From Leishmania mexicana MHOM/GT/2001/U1103 (Eukaryota; Euglenozoa; Kinetoplastea; Trypanosomatida; Trypanosomatidae): DNA of 64,000 bases. The stretch covers positions 310,001-374,000 of the forward strand of contig NC_018331.1 in NCBI RefSeq assembly GCF_000234665.1. The letters are read 5' to 3'. The translations under genes were made by a program, and so were the position numbers. The stretch's first letter is position 1; every line of letters starts with the position of its first letter. The notes below the pieces were generated by a model. That model searched no databases. It saw only the letters and a list, made by a program, of their open reading frames with translations, and had not been told where the DNA came from. This document shows, one piece after another, positions 30,932-42,800 of this stretch.

Positions 30932-32262
30932 GCTGGAATAAGGTAGGTGCGATATGGCAGCAGACGGAGGGGAGGACACCGAAACTGGTGCGTGCCCACC
31001 TGTATCTCTCGTAAAGTATGCGTGTATGTCCGCAGCTACAAAGGTACGATGTAAAGTACGAATACAAGAGCCGCAGCTGATGCAGTGTGATGCATGGAAA
31101 ACCATCTCGCTGGAGTCTTGAGCGCTACCCGCTTCCTCACGTCTCGCCCCGTCCCAGTGACCATGCGGGAAAGAAAGGTGTCACGCTTGTGGTGGGTGCA
31201 GATGTGCGCGAGGTACGGTGGCAGTTCGGAGACGGCGACTGTCATCCCTGCGTTGTCCTTCTTTTTGTTGGTGTGGGGAGGGGGAGAGGGTCTTTTTCAT
31301 GTGTGTGTGTGTCTGTGTGGAGTTCCGTTGATTTTGGCTGTTGTCAGGCTTCCACCGTTGCTTCTTGCGCCTGGTGTCCATATTTAGACCTCTGCTTCCC
31401 TTCTCCTCCCATCATCGTTCGGGTTGCTCGTTGTCCAGGATTGACGAAAGCCTTCTCAGATGGCACCCCCTCCCCTATAGAGCAGGGGGTGAGGGCAAGG
31501 GTCGTACCACCTTACATACATACGCACAGGGGGAGAAAAGGAGGGGGGAGTGCGTGCGTGCACGTGACACCAGTCCTTTGTATTTCCTCCCTCTCCCGCC
31601 TCCCCCTCGCTTTCCTCCTCCTCCTCTCACCTATCTTTCTTGTATCTGTGGTTGCGGCTGTGTTGCCATCCGCCGTCGCGGCGTTTCAGCGGACACGCGA
31701 GTCGTTCATGTATGATAAGACATCCCTCTGTCTCTCCGTCCGTTTTACGGTAGAAAAACACAAACGTGGAAAACGGCATGAGGCCGCGGCACAAGTCACC
31801 GAAAAGCTCTCAAGGGTGGAGGGGGGTGGAACGGGGTGCTCGGCGGCGTTCGCGTGACTCCAGTTCCGCCATCTGTCTCCTCCCCTCTCCCCTGTCCTCG
31901 CGACACCCTCCGTTCTCTTTCCTGTGATGATTTGTGTTGACGTGGAACGTGTTCAGGCAGTTTGGGAGGCACATGCTTTGATCTACAGTCGATGACGTTC
32001 CTGTGTGCGTGTGTGCGTGCGCAGCGCCCGCGTTGTCTCATAAGGGGCAGGCCGCCTATCCTGGGAAGGGTCTTTTTTTGTGCCGCGTTGCACGCCAGGA
32101 GGTTGTGGGCCTCTGGCCAACTATGCGTCACCCGATCCCCACCCCTCGACTACTCTGCTACTTCACCCTGACAAGTCCACAGTGCTCACTCTGCGCTTCC
32201 TCGCGCGCAGCTCGCTACATCGTTTGCGTCCTCGCACGCATCGGCAATTTTTTTTCTTTGGA
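30932..32262 (+). other. Intergenic region
   Basis: No gene is supported; open frames at 31087-31857 are low-complexity. CT-rich blocks occur near 31590-31640 and 31865-31920. A pyrimidine-rich stretch ending in GCAG at 32205-32208 is the best acceptor for the Sep15-like gene, and a T10 run at about 32248-32257 lies just before its ATG. Confidence 0.45.
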
Positions 32263-33054
32263 ATGCGCGTTACAAAGCTTGTGCTGGTGTGCCTGGCAGC
32301 AGCTCTACTGAGCGTTGCTATCGCACTTCCATCTATGTCAGCGCCAGCGACGGCTGCGGATTGCCTTGGTCTTGGGTTCGAGAAGGACACAGTACGCTGC
32401 CGGATGTGCGCCAAGCTGTTCATTGTGACGCAAAACGACGAGCTTCGGCAAGAGTGCGAGAGCTGCTGCACCGAAGGCAAGGGTGGCACGGCTGATGACG
32501 TCACTTAGGTGTCCGCCCGCATCGAGCTCCGCGGTATCGCTCGTGCCACTGTGCCGTCGGAGATGAACGCCCTCGCCATCTTCAAGCGTACGCGCCGCTC
32601 AGAGCCGTGCTTCACGTACATGTCGTTTCTGGAGAAATCCTCAGTGGCGCTTGCGCAAGTGGTACGCATTGGTGGCGACCCGACAGATGACGTGACGATG
32701 CACATCACACGCTGGTCTTCCGAAGCGCTCCACGATCTCTTTAGGAAGAAGATTCGGGTGTGGTGGCCTCACCGTGAGGAATGGCGTCTTCTTGCCCAAG
32801 AAGGGGAAGAGGCGGCGCTGGCTGTCTTGTGGCGCCGACACACCCTTCCCTCCTCTGCGTCGAAGGCACACGGGGGGGAGCACGCACCCACAGGAGCGAT
32901 GTTTGGCGCTTCCATTCAGGGTCAGAAGCTCATGAAGGAAGCACGGGTGTCTCTCCTTTTTTCTCCTTGGTGGGTGCGTGTGTGTGGGAACGGGGGAGGC
33001 CGTCCGCCCAGGACGTCTTTCGGTCAAACTGACTTGTATTTGTGGCATCAGTGA
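32263..33054 (+). pseudogene. Sep15/SelM-family ER protein interrupted by in-frame TAG
   Basis: The ATG at 32263 opens with a signal peptide (hydrophobic core at residues 6-22), then the Sep15 cysteine-rich region: Cys34 before GLGF, Cys46-x2-Cys49, Cys65-x2-Cys68-Cys69. All six cysteines of the UGGT-binding segment of Sep15 are present with nearly the same spacing. The frame then meets TAG at 32506-32508 (codon 82). The same frame continues downstream with the thioredoxin-like half of the family, ending in a recognisable block (ITRWSSEALHDLFRKKI) that aligns with the C-terminus of Sep15. In my alignment the stop sits on a tyrosine codon. The redox CxU/CxC motif is replaced by RGI. An unrelated-looking extension of about 100 codons follows to the TGA at 33052-33054. 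Either a nonsense mutation, a base-call error, or an 81 aa truncated product; TAG is not the selenocysteine codon. Confidence 0.68.
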
Positions 33055-33153
33055 CTTCACGAGAAGCTAATACACCGAGACGGTGTGGCCTCCATGTCTG
33101 CTTTGGTTTTCTTGCTTTTGCGCTCCCTAACGACGACGGGGGGGGAGCAGCGG

Positions 33154-33745
33154 CACCCCTCAGTGCGTGATGTCGCGGGCCCCGGCACACACCCTGCACT
33201 CTGTGTGTGTGTTTGTGTGTGGTGGAAAGTGAGCCAGCCCTCCCCCACCCCCAACCCCTGTCAAGTGCCCCAGCCGCCTCGGGTGGTGTCGCAGGGCCCA
33301 GCACCAACGACGTAGGGGAGGTCAGAGCGATGTATCGCTGCTGATGTCGCTGGTGAGGTTGTGGACGGCGTGGCGTCGGAGCGGCCTGCGACTGCGGACA
33401 CCATTGTGCCGTCCACATGATGGGGACAGAGTGCCAGCGTGACTCGAACACATCTCACCCACCCCCTCCCCGGCCCCTCACTCTGCCCACTGGTGCAGGG
33501 GGCCTGCGCCACTCTCGAGGAGGGTGCGGCACGTGGGGACCGGCGCAATGGGTGTGTCTGTGTCGAGCTTTGGACGGAGGCCGCACCGAGATGACTGGGT
33601 CGGCGCAACGCTGTACCGCGTGTGCCCAGGGCTGCTTCGCGCCAGGCCATGTGCGCCTGTGCGACGGGGCCCGGCTGGGGTGGAGTGGCGTGCAGCTCGT
33701 GCTGCACGGCAGAGCAATGGACACACGCCGAAACAAAAGCGGAAA
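33154..33745 (-). mobile_element. SIDER-like retroposon, copy 2 (long form, inverted)
   Basis: Reverse complement of the element at 47505-48090, with the 116 bp internal segment that copies 1 and 4 lack (segment bounded by the direct repeats GTGATGTCGC near 33167 and GTGGTGTCGC near 33283). It is antisense to the flanking genes. Identity to the other copies is high by eye along its whole length. Confidence 0.8.
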
Positions 33746-34379
33746 ACGCTGTGCGTATCGTCACATGGTTGCTGCACCACCCACACCTCCTCGACACACT
33801 ACTTTCTGTTTGCCATCGTGCCCCCCCCCCATCCCGTGCCCCTCCTCTCCCTCTCCCTCTGTAATGTGGCCCACTGCATGCATGCCGCCTCTCTCCCTCC
33901 CTCTCTCTCTGTGCGTCTGTGATGCTTAGTTTTTTTTTGAGTTTTGCCCCTCCCTCGATCGCGTGTGGTGGTTCACCAAGTGCCCCCTTTCCTCAGAGTG
34001 CCATACACACACACAGACGCCCGCACCCACACGGAGACGCACCTACAGTAGCACAGCCGGCACGGGGGCCAGACCACCTGTCCTTATCTTCTTTAGTGAA
34101 CTCCCCAGCCAAGGCGCACGACACCTCCTCGACGATTACCGCCGTATTCCTCCAAAGGTTCCCCCCCCCCACTGTCGGCAGACGCTCACAACGACAGGGT
34201 GGGAGTCGGTTTTTCCTGTCGAGAATCGCTCGTTCACGAGGTAGCCCGCTGCTGACGCTCGTCAGCTTTGCAGCCGCCTGTTGTGTAGAAGGTGCATCGC
34301 TGTCTCCCGCACCCGTCAGGTGCCTCTACTTGGCACTCTCCTGTGTTTTCTCGAGTCGCATATAACCCTGCTGGTTTTC

Positions 34380-34408
34380 CCCTGTCGTCCGTCGATTCCT
34401 CCTTACAG
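34380..34408 (+). promoter_or_regulatory. Spliced-leader acceptor for OGDH E1
   Basis: A short CT-rich tract leads to CAG at 34406-34408; the next ATG is the start at 34441, giving a 5' UTR of about 32 bases apart from the spliced leader. Confidence 0.5.
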
Positions 34409-34440
34409 ATCCGTGCGTTCTCGCAATCTAACGAAACAAA

Positions 34441-37400
34441 ATGATGCGCCGCGCATTGAGTGGTGTCGTCGCCGTCCGCGCGTCGGCGATGCGCAGCTAT
34501 ACGGACGCCCGCACGATCCGCAAACCGAACCCATATGACCAGCTCGTCAACGCCGAGAACCAGCACTATGTGGAGGATCTCATGCGACAGTACGAGGCCG
34601 ACAGCGCTCTTGTCGATCCCAGCTGGGTGCCCGTGCTAGAGGCGATTCGTTCCGGAAGTGACGATTCTCCGGTCGTGGCGACCTTCAGCCGCCCGACAGA
34701 CGCCAAGGCATTGTCGGAAAAGCAGCGCCACGACAATATGCGCCTTTCGTGGATGATCCGCGAATACGAACGGTTTGGCCACCATATGGCGAACGTCGAC
34801 CCGCTCAGCGGCTACCACGCCGATAATTGTATCCTCGGATCTCGCACACTGGCGCCGGAGGAGTTCGGCTTCACCAAGGATGATCTGTCGCATGTCTTCA
34901 ACGTCACCTTTGGTGCCAGCCACGAGGCGACCTTCGTCAGCGGTGGCACTGCCATGACGCTGCAGCAGATTATCAATCAACTCCGCCGGCTCTACTGTGG
35001 ACCGATCGGGTTCGAGTTCATGTCGTCAGGCTTCTTCGAGCTGCGCAACTGGTTCCGACAGGAAGTCACGGACTCCCTGCAGCCCTTGCCAGCCGAGGAG
35101 CGTAGGCTTTACTACAACGATGTCGTAAAGGCCTGTGGCTTCGAGAAGTTTCTGCAGTTGAAGTACGCCACAAAGCATCGCTTCGGCCTCGACGGCGGCG
35201 AGGCGCTCATTCCGGCCTTGAAGGCAGCCATCCTCACATCGAGCGACCTCGGCGTGCAGAGCGCGATCATCGGCATGGCACACCGTGGCCGCCTGAACGT
35301 CCTGGCGAACGTGCTGCACAAGTCCCTACGCGCCATCCTCAACGAGTTCGAAGGTCGTGTGGCGATCGAGGATGCCCACCTCACCGGCGACGTCGAGTAC
35401 CATCTCGGCAAGCGCAAGCACGTGAAACTGCCAAACAACAAGTCCATCGAGCTGGACCTGCTGCCGAACCCGTCCCATCTCGAAGCCGTAAACCCGCTGG
35501 TGCTGGGTAAGGCCCGTGCGCGGCAACTCTACACGAACGACGTGGAGTGCACGGCGGTGCTGCCGATCCTCATCCACGGCGACTCCGCATTCGCCGGCCA
35601 AGGGTCGTGCTACGAGACGATGGGCTTCTGCGAGCTAGAAAACTTCCACGTCGGTGGCACGCTGCATTTGGTCATCAACAACCAGATCGGCTTCACCACC
35701 AACCCGAAGGACTCGCGCGCCAGCGCCTACTGCACCGACCTGTCAAAGGTGAACAACGCCCCAGTGATGCACGTCAACGGCGACGACGTGGACGCGTGCG
35801 TGAAGGCGGCCAAGATTGCCGCACGCTTCCGCCAGCAGTTCCACCACGACATCATCATCGACCTCGTCTGCTACCGACGCTACGGACACAACGAGACCGA
35901 CCTGCCCGACTTTACCCAGCCGAAGCTCTACAACCAGATTCGCCAGCACCCCAGCGTCGTAGACATCTACACCAAAACTCTCATCAAGGACGGCGTGCTG
36001 ACAGCAGAGGAGGCCAAAGCGAAGGACAAGGATTGGGAGGGCGTCCTGCGCCAGGCGTACGACCGCATGAACAGCGCGCAGAACTTCGTGAAGGTCATGC
36101 CCGTGTTTGACCCCGAGAGCGAGAACACCTCGGCCGATTTGTCGTATGCGAAGATCGCTGCCACACGTATACCGCCGCCGGTTTCGGCGGTGGACACCGG
36201 CGTCGAGACTCAGACGCTACGCGAGGCCGGCGTGCGTCTGGCGTCGATCCCGAAGGAGATGCAGAAGCCACACCCGGTCGTGGAGCGGACGTACGCGGCG
36301 CGCAAGAAGGGCACGGAGCAGGGGGACGCAATCGAGTGGTGTCAAGCAGAGCTCATGGCGCTGGCGACGCTCTCGATGCAAGGGGTGCCGATCCGGCTGA
36401 CTGGCGAGGATGTCGAGCGCGGCACCTTCACCCAGCGCCACGCCGGCATTACGGACATGAAGACGAACCTGAAGTACTTCCCGGTGAAGATGTTGTCGTC
36501 TTCGCAGGCGCTCATCACCATCTCCAACAGCTCCCTCTCCGAACTCGGCGTCTGCGGTTTCGAGATGGGGTACAACATGGAGAACACCCGCTCCATCACT
36601 ATGTGGGAGGCCCAGTTCGGCGACTTCGCCAACGGTGCACAGGTGATCTTCGACCAGTTCCTCAGCTGCTGCGAGGAAAAGTGGAATGAGCACAGTAGCC
36701 TAATCCTGTCGCTGCCGCACGGCTACTCGGGCGCCGGTCCGGAGCACAGCTCCGCTCGCGTGGAACGCTTCCTGCAGCTGAGCGACGACGGCGACCGAGT
36801 GCCATCGGACTTTCGCCACTTCCCTAACGACCAGGCGCTCGAAATCCGCATCCGTCGCCACAACTGGCAGGTGACCTACCCGAGCACTCCGGCCAACTAC
36901 TTCCATCTTCTGCGCCGCCAAGGACTCCGCGAGTTTGCAAAGCCGCTCATCAATTTCTTCTCGAAGGCGCGCCTGCGTGCGCCGAACCTATCAAGGTTGT
37001 CGGACATGACTCAGGGGACCAGCTTCAAGGCGGTCATTGATACCGCGCGCGCAAAGGACACGGTGGCGCGAAAGGTCGTGTTCTGCTCTGGCCAAATTGA
37101 GAGCATTGTGAATGATGCGAAGACCGCCATGCAGAAGGAGACGCCAGGCGTGCACGACGACGTCGTCCTCGTCACAGTCGAGCAGCTGGCCCCGTTCCCG
37201 TGGGAGCAGGTGGCGGATGTGATGGAGACGTACGCGCAGCGTAACCCCATCACGGAGTTTGTGTGGCTGCAGGAGGAGCCACGGAACATGGGCATGTGGA
37301 CGCACATGCGGCCCCGCATGAACAGCCTGATGCACCATCTTGGTCTCCAGCAGAAGCGCATCAGCGTCGTGAGCCGCCCGTCTGCAGCGTCGCCGTCCAC

Positions 37401-37461
37401 CGGCTATGGCTCCGTGCACGTGGCGGAGGAGAAGAAGCTCATCGCGGAAACCCTTGCATGA
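34441..37461 (+). CDS. 2-oxoglutarate dehydrogenase E1 component
   Basis: The thiamine-diphosphate-dependent subunit that decarboxylates 2-oxoglutarate and transfers the succinyl group to E2 in the mitochondrial TCA-cycle complex. The 1006 aa length is typical of SucA/OGDH. Visible signatures are GMAHRGRLNVLANVL at about 277-291, HGDSAFAGQGSCYETMGF at 379-396 and the ThDP/Mg-binding stretch with NNQIGFTTNP at 414-423, CYRRYGHNETD at about 478-488, and the transketolase-type pyrimidine-binding domain beginning near 650 (TGEDVERGTF, FTQRHA) with PHGYSGAGPEHSS near 759. The N-terminus is Arg/Ala/Ser-rich without acids, consistent with import into the mitochondrion. Start at the first of two adjacent ATGs after the acceptor at 34408. 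No damage is seen. Trypanosomatids carry two E1-like paralogues; I cannot say which this is. Confidence 0.97.
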   Translation: MMRRALSGVVAVRASAMRSYTDARTIRKPNPYDQLVNAENQHYVEDLMRQYEADSALVDPSWVPVLEAIRSGSDDSPVVATFSRPTDAKALSEKQRHDNMRLSWMIREYERFGHHMANVDPLSGYHADNCILGSRTLAPEEFGFTKDDLSHVFNVTFGASHEATFVSGGTAMTLQQIINQLRRLYCGPIGFEFMSSGFFELRNWFRQEVTDSLQPLPAEERRLYYNDVVKACGFEKFLQLKYATKHRFGLDGGEALIPALKAAILTSSDLGVQSAIIGMAHRGRLNVLANVLHKSLRAILNEFEGRVAIEDAHLTGDVEYHLGKRKHVKLPNNKSIELDLLPNPSHLEAVNPLVLGKARARQLYTNDVECTAVLPILIHGDSAFAGQGSCYETMGFCELENFHVGGTLHLVINNQIGFTTNPKDSRASAYCTDLSKVNNAPVMHVNGDDVDACVKAAKIAARFRQQFHHDIIIDLVCYRRYGHNETDLPDFTQPKLYNQIRQHPSVVDIYTKTLIKDGVLTAEEAKAKDKDWEGVLRQAYDRMNSAQNFVKVMPVFDPESENTSADLSYAKIAATRIPPPVSAVDTGVETQTLREAGVRLASIPKEMQKPHPVVERTYAARKKGTEQGDAIEWCQAELMALATLSMQGVPIRLTGEDVERGTFTQRHAGITDMKTNLKYFPVKMLSSSQALITISNSSLSELGVCGFEMGYNMENTRSITMWEAQFGDFANGAQVIFDQFLSCCEEKWNEHSSLILSLPHGYSGAGPEHSSARVERFLQLSDDGDRVPSDFRHFPNDQALEIRIRRHNWQVTYPSTPANYFHLLRRQGLREFAKPLINFFSKARLRAPNLSRLSDMTQGTSFKAVIDTARAKDTVARKVVFCSGQIESIVNDAKTAMQKETPGVHDDVVLVTVEQLAPFPWEQVADVMETYAQRNPITEFVWLQEEPRNMGMWTHMRPRMNSLMHHLGLQQKRISVVSRPSAASPSTGYGSVHVAEEKKLIAETLA

Positions 37462-39831
37462 AGCCTGTGAGAGCGCTCACGCTTGACGGCGCTTCATCTT
37501 ACTGGCAAGTTCCCTCTTTGGCTTCGGTGTGGACATCTCTCGTTGCTCCCTTTCCGGCACCAACCCCCCCACAAACACACACACACCACCACCCACCACC
37601 ACCCTGCCAACTCCGCCATGCCTCTGAGTACCTCTTTCACATGCGCTCGTTGTTTGCATCCCTCGCCCTTCCCCCTCTCTCTCTCCCTGATCACGTGTGG
37701 CACCTCGCCTGTTGACAGGTTTTACGTTTCTTTGTGGGTGTACACACTCCACCCCCTCCCCACACACACACCACCGATCCTGTGCGTCTGCGTGTGAGAG
37801 TAAGTGCGTTAATTTGTTGTTCTTGTATGCCGTCTGGTTGGCTGCCCTCGTCTCTGTCTTTTCTCGTTGAAGGGTAGGGGGAGGGGTGTGGGATAGGGCA
37901 CCGGGGGCACGTCGACCTCGCTCTTTTTTTCGTGTGCGCCTGTGTGGGTGGGTTCCAGCTTCAGCGCCAACACGCGGAAAGTGCCCCCCCCCGCCAGAAC
38001 CCGTTCCCCTATCCTATACCCCACCCCCTCCCCCTGCCCTTCAACGCACACCCACACAAACCATGCTTCCTACGTTTGCCGTTACGTCGCTCTGAGCCGT
38101 GCTTGGCGCATGGGCGCTGGGCGAGGTGCACGTGTTTTTGGAGATGTTGTTTCAGTCTGTTGTGCGTCTTTAAAGGGAGGTAAGCAGATGGTCGATGCGG
38201 TGATGTCGCGGGTGTTTACTTCCGCCATCCTCGTCGAAATCCTCTGGGCGACCTTTTTTCGTTTGTTTTTTTTCAGGCGGTGCCCTTGTAACTCCTCGTC
38301 GCAAAATCCGTGTGACCGGACCCCGCTCCGTGTCAACACAACTGCCATGATTACGCGCGCCAACACGCACGACGATCCTCGCCGAACTTACTTCTCGGCT
38401 CTCGGGTCGGCGTGAGGCCCTTCTCTCTCCCTTCTCCTTCCCTCCTCATGTAATATTCGAACGGTTCAAGTGAAAACGATGTCGTGCCGAGCGTCTCTCT
38501 CTCGTATTTCATTAGTTGAGCGTTTAGTGAGTTGTGCGCCCCCTGCGATATCTCGGACGGTGATACTACATTATGGGCTTTCTTGTTGCTGTTTGATGCC
38601 TCCCCCCCCCCTCCCTCGGGGATCCTTCGCTCCCCCTCCTTCGACGAGTATGTTGCGCGTACGTGTTATCGGGCCCATACATGGACGTACATGACAGTGC
38701 AACGTCGTGGCCCTGTGAGCTCTCTTCAAGCCGGAAGAGAAAGGGGGACGAAGAGAACTGACAGCTCGAGCGGGCACCTGAGGAAGGGAGCGGTGAAGAT
38801 TGCTGTGGCTGTGATTGCTCTTGTGGTGGTGCACCATCTGCGCTTTGGCCGTGTTTCTCTCTCAACTCTTGTGTTTTATCTCCCACGTAATTACAGAAGA
38901 CGCCTGTGGACTGCGGTGTGACAGTGCCGACGCACAAAACGCGATAAGGAAGGCTTTCGACGACAGAAAACGAGAACACAAGCGAGACATGGAAAGCCGT
39001 CGGTGGAGGATGGACGGGCGGTTGGTCAAGGTGTTGGGCTACTCTCTCTCTACACACACACAAACCGGTGAACATGGCACTGTAGAGAACTCTCACTGTT
39101 CCGAAGAAAGAGAGGCATGTAGAAGGGTGGTGACGGCAAGCAGCCACCAGGGATAGTGCTCCCTTCTCCCCGCCCCATCCCCGGTGTCTCACTCGGGGGA
39201 AAACATTGCCCTGCCCGGATGCACAAGCACGCCCACCGCCGTATGCTTACTCGATGTCTTCTTTTTTTTTACAGCCCAATTGAATGCCGATGTCTACAGT
39301 GACGTGGAACCTCGTCGCCCCACCACGCCGCACCGCACCCCACCCCTGCTCTGTCAGCGTAGGAGTAGCGGACAAGTGTTCTGGATGACCACGCTCTCAT
39401 AGGCGTCGATTCATGCAAGAGAGCCCCCTCCTTCTCCTCTCCGTCACTCTCTCTCTTCTCCACTTGAGCAGGGTGTGGACGTCCGCATGCGCACCGCTGA
39501 GTGCTCACTTGCAGCTTATCGCAATCGCGCGCTCTCATCGTCCACAGACAGGTGCGCCACTCAATGGATGGCTCTTGAGACTCCCGTGTCCCCACACACA
39601 CACACACACACACACGCATCCCCCTCTCCTCCGCCGAGACGCATTTCTTTGGCAGCGTCGCTGCTGCCTGTCCTTCAGGGTTTATGTGCGTTGGTGTTTT
39701 CTCTCTCCGATCTGAAAGGATCGACTCGGACACCTGCATAGGTAGCATCCACACCACAGCAGCCACCGCTGTATTCCCGTGTATCTCTCCTCCGTCGCCC
39801 CCCCCCCGTCCTGTTCTCCCGTGAGTCGACG
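37462..39831 (+). other. 2.4 kb intergenic region
   Basis: No gene is supported. Contains CA/CT-rich blocks (37560-37610, 37740-37775), G- and C-runs near 37870-37990, and a CA microsatellite at about 39595-39616. Acceptor candidates for the next gene are AG at 39740-39741 and AG at 39824-39825, the latter after a CT tract with a C9 run and only six bases before the ATG. Confidence 0.5.
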
Positions 39832-42800
39832 ATGCCAACAGATCGCTCTTTATGGGTGGAGGACAAGTATGCACTGCGATGTCGCGGGTGTGCCAAGAAG
39901 TTCACGGTCTTTCGCCGTCGCCACCACTGCCGTAGGTGTGGTCAGGTATTCTGCTACGAGTGCCTCAACGCTCTACCAACGGCCACCTCCACACCACAGA
40001 ACATCGTCTTCAGCGTCTACCAGTGGTTTTCGTCGTCGCCGACTACGCCGATTAGAACGCCGACGTCACCCCAAGCGCGGAAGACTACTGAGAAAACGGA
40101 AGTCGTCGGCAGTAGCCGTGACGGGACCGCTGCTGCGGGGGGCGCTACCGTCGCAGCAGCGGAGCTTTCTATGCGTCTTTGCTGTCGCTGCGCTGCCACC
40201 GTTGCAGAAAATGCTGCGCGAGAAGCCTCTGTGCCGCACGACGAGTTTGAACCCTCTTCGCTCACAGTCAGCAGTGCCACCTTATTGCGGCCGAAGATGG
40301 CGTCGCCGCTTATGCGGAGTGTGTCACTACCGTGCCCGCCGCTATCGAAGCTGAACACGCCAATGCGACTTAGCGAGAGGAGTCATCCAGAAGAGGCGCA
40401 ATTGCCCGCCCCACAGCGTACCCCGCCATCCTTTGAAGCGGCGCTTCAGTGGGAAGTCGAAGACTCCCCTTACATGGTGGCCCCCCAGTCGTTGGACAGC
40501 ACAGCAATACATGCGGAGACAGCCGAGGAGCGCGAGGTCACATACTCCATCGGCCGCGTTCGGCGTCCACCACCGTCGGTCTTGACGCAGTGGTGGACAG
40601 CTCATCAGGAGGCTCTGATCAACAAGGAAGCGCGCACCTTCCCGGTGCAGCGGACAAGCCCATGCGCATCCACCTTGGAGAGGGTGGCAGCACTTGTGCG
40701 GACGCTGAGCGGCCCCGCCGACTTTCACGCGCACTTCTTCCTAGAAGAAGATGTGACGCAGTCACCATCGGACCCCAATGGTGGCGTGATGGGGAGCGCA
40801 GCGGTCATTCCTGTTGCCCACGCTCCGGCGCCGCTGCGCGGATTCCTGAACGACTTCGGCGCTGCATGCACGGCCCACTTCAAGGCGCGTATTCAGCACA
40901 CGCTTCAATCTTCCTTCCCTAACCTTGGCAAATCGTCACTGTGGTGCCACGTCGCTGATGTCGCCTGGCACATCGTAAGGCATACCGCTGTCGCCCTCGA
41001 CGCCAGCATTGTTGATCACTTGTCCAGCTTTTTCATCCTGGACCCCGCGCAGCCGGCACAGTGTATCGTGTACCCGGGCCTAGTGAACCGTCGACGTCTT
41101 CCTTCGAAACGAGTCATGAGTCCGTGCGACCATCCGCGCGTGCTGCTGCTCGCGGGGCATCTCTCCTACCCAGTGCAGCCGACCGAAGACCTCGTTGACT
41201 ATGTACGCTCTTACAGCGGCTACCTGGACAAGTTGTTCCAGCGGCTGGTGATGTGGCACCCCGATGTGATTGTTGTCGAAGGTGGCATGCACCATTACCT
41301 GCGCGCACGCATCGAGGAGGAGGGCCAGATGCGCCTCGTGCTGGACGTTGGGCGTGACTTTCTCGTCCAGCTGTCATGGTGCTTGCGTGCTGACATCATC
41401 GCTGACCTTCAGTACGTTGGAGTTGGCGACTTGGCCACCACCGCGCCGCTGGGTCACTGCACCCGCTTCGAGGTGCTCGAGTTGGCAGAGGAAGTGCACT
41501 GCTGCGGCTTCCGCGGCTTCGACGCGCTGACGTATCACACCCTCGTCCTCCGCGGCGCTTGTCCAAGCGGGGGTGTCGTTGCGCACGACAGCAGCAACAG
41601 TGAGCGGCAGTGGGAGGCAATGGAAAAGGTGGTAAGGGAGGCAGTTGCCGTTGCCTATCATCTGGCTCTGCAGGCACACGGTGCCGCTGCACTTGTTCGC
41701 AAAGGCTTGCCTGTTTCCGTCAGTGGTGCCGCGCCGACCGCAGAGGAAGCCGCCGCCGCCGCCGCCATCACCATGAATCTCGGATGCCACTTCCCGTCGT
41801 CGGTGCAGTCCGCGTGCCGCGACGCCGCGAATCCCGCTGCGCTCTCCACTCTGAAGGACAATATCGTGGTGAACATTGTGCACATGGATGAGCTGTTCGA
41901 GGGGGGAGGCGGCGGTGGTGGTGGAAGTGCCGTCGCGAGCACGCTGACCAAGTCGCGGAGCACCGACCTGTCCCTCGAGCCCGGTGCCTCTCGCGGCTCG
42001 CTCATCCTTTTCCAAGGTGGCTCACACCTCGACTTAACTGCCAGCGGCGCTGCATCAGCGTCGCCCAGCGCTCCGCTGCTGAGCCCGCCTCTCGGACGCG
42101 CTGAGGCACCAGCGGCGAACGCCTACGCGGTGGTGCAGCAGAAATCTGCCTTGACCTTCTATGGCGCCGGAGACGAGAGCCTCTTCCACTTTCTGGTGAG
42201 CCGCTGCGCTGGGAAGGAGTCGCAGGTGCTCTACTTACACGGCGTGCATCGAGTGAAGGTGACCACGTCGACCAGTGCACCTCTCCCCTCTGCAGCGGCC
42301 ATACTCACGGAGAGCGGTCTCGCCGGTGTCTTGGTTGCTGCGCAGATGCTGGCGTTTCACAAGGTTACATCGCGGCAGAGCGCTGCGAGGGCGGTGGCCG
42401 CGACGAAGCCGCTGGATGCGTATGCATTAGCCGCCTTCGTTGCGCATCTGAAGGGACACTTTTCTCTTCGAATCCGCGTGGTGGACGAGGATGCAAAGGA
42501 AGCGGCAGCGGATGCAGCGGCCGTGGCTGCCGCCCCGGTCGACGCCATGGTGGAGGTCTGCGAGCCGCATCTCCTCAACCTCTCCACCGCCGCCTTCCTG
42601 GAGTGGGTGCTGTACGGCTGGATACCCGCGCTCTCGAGGCAATCGGCGCAGCCGAGTCTGCAGTTGCATTTCCAGTTCCATTCCTTAGGGACGGCTGCGC
42701 AGCAGCAGCAACCCAGTTCTACCAATGTCTCCGGCTACGCCAACGCCGTGACATTCCTGGTGGAGGCAGTGCCTCTGTCTCGCATCGAGTACCCGCGAAC

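Larger units (their letters stand above)
33055..34440 (+). other. Intergenic region with inverted SIDER-like copy
   Basis: Contains retroposon copy 2 and, from about 33790 on, CT- and C-rich DNA that belongs to the 5' side of the OGDH E1 gene. No other gene is supported. Confidence 0.5.

Noticed and set aside
32503..32511. Reading the in-frame stop of the Sep15-like gene as selenocysteine
   Set aside because: The codon is TAG, not TGA, and it lies upstream of the expected selenocysteine position, which reads RGI here.
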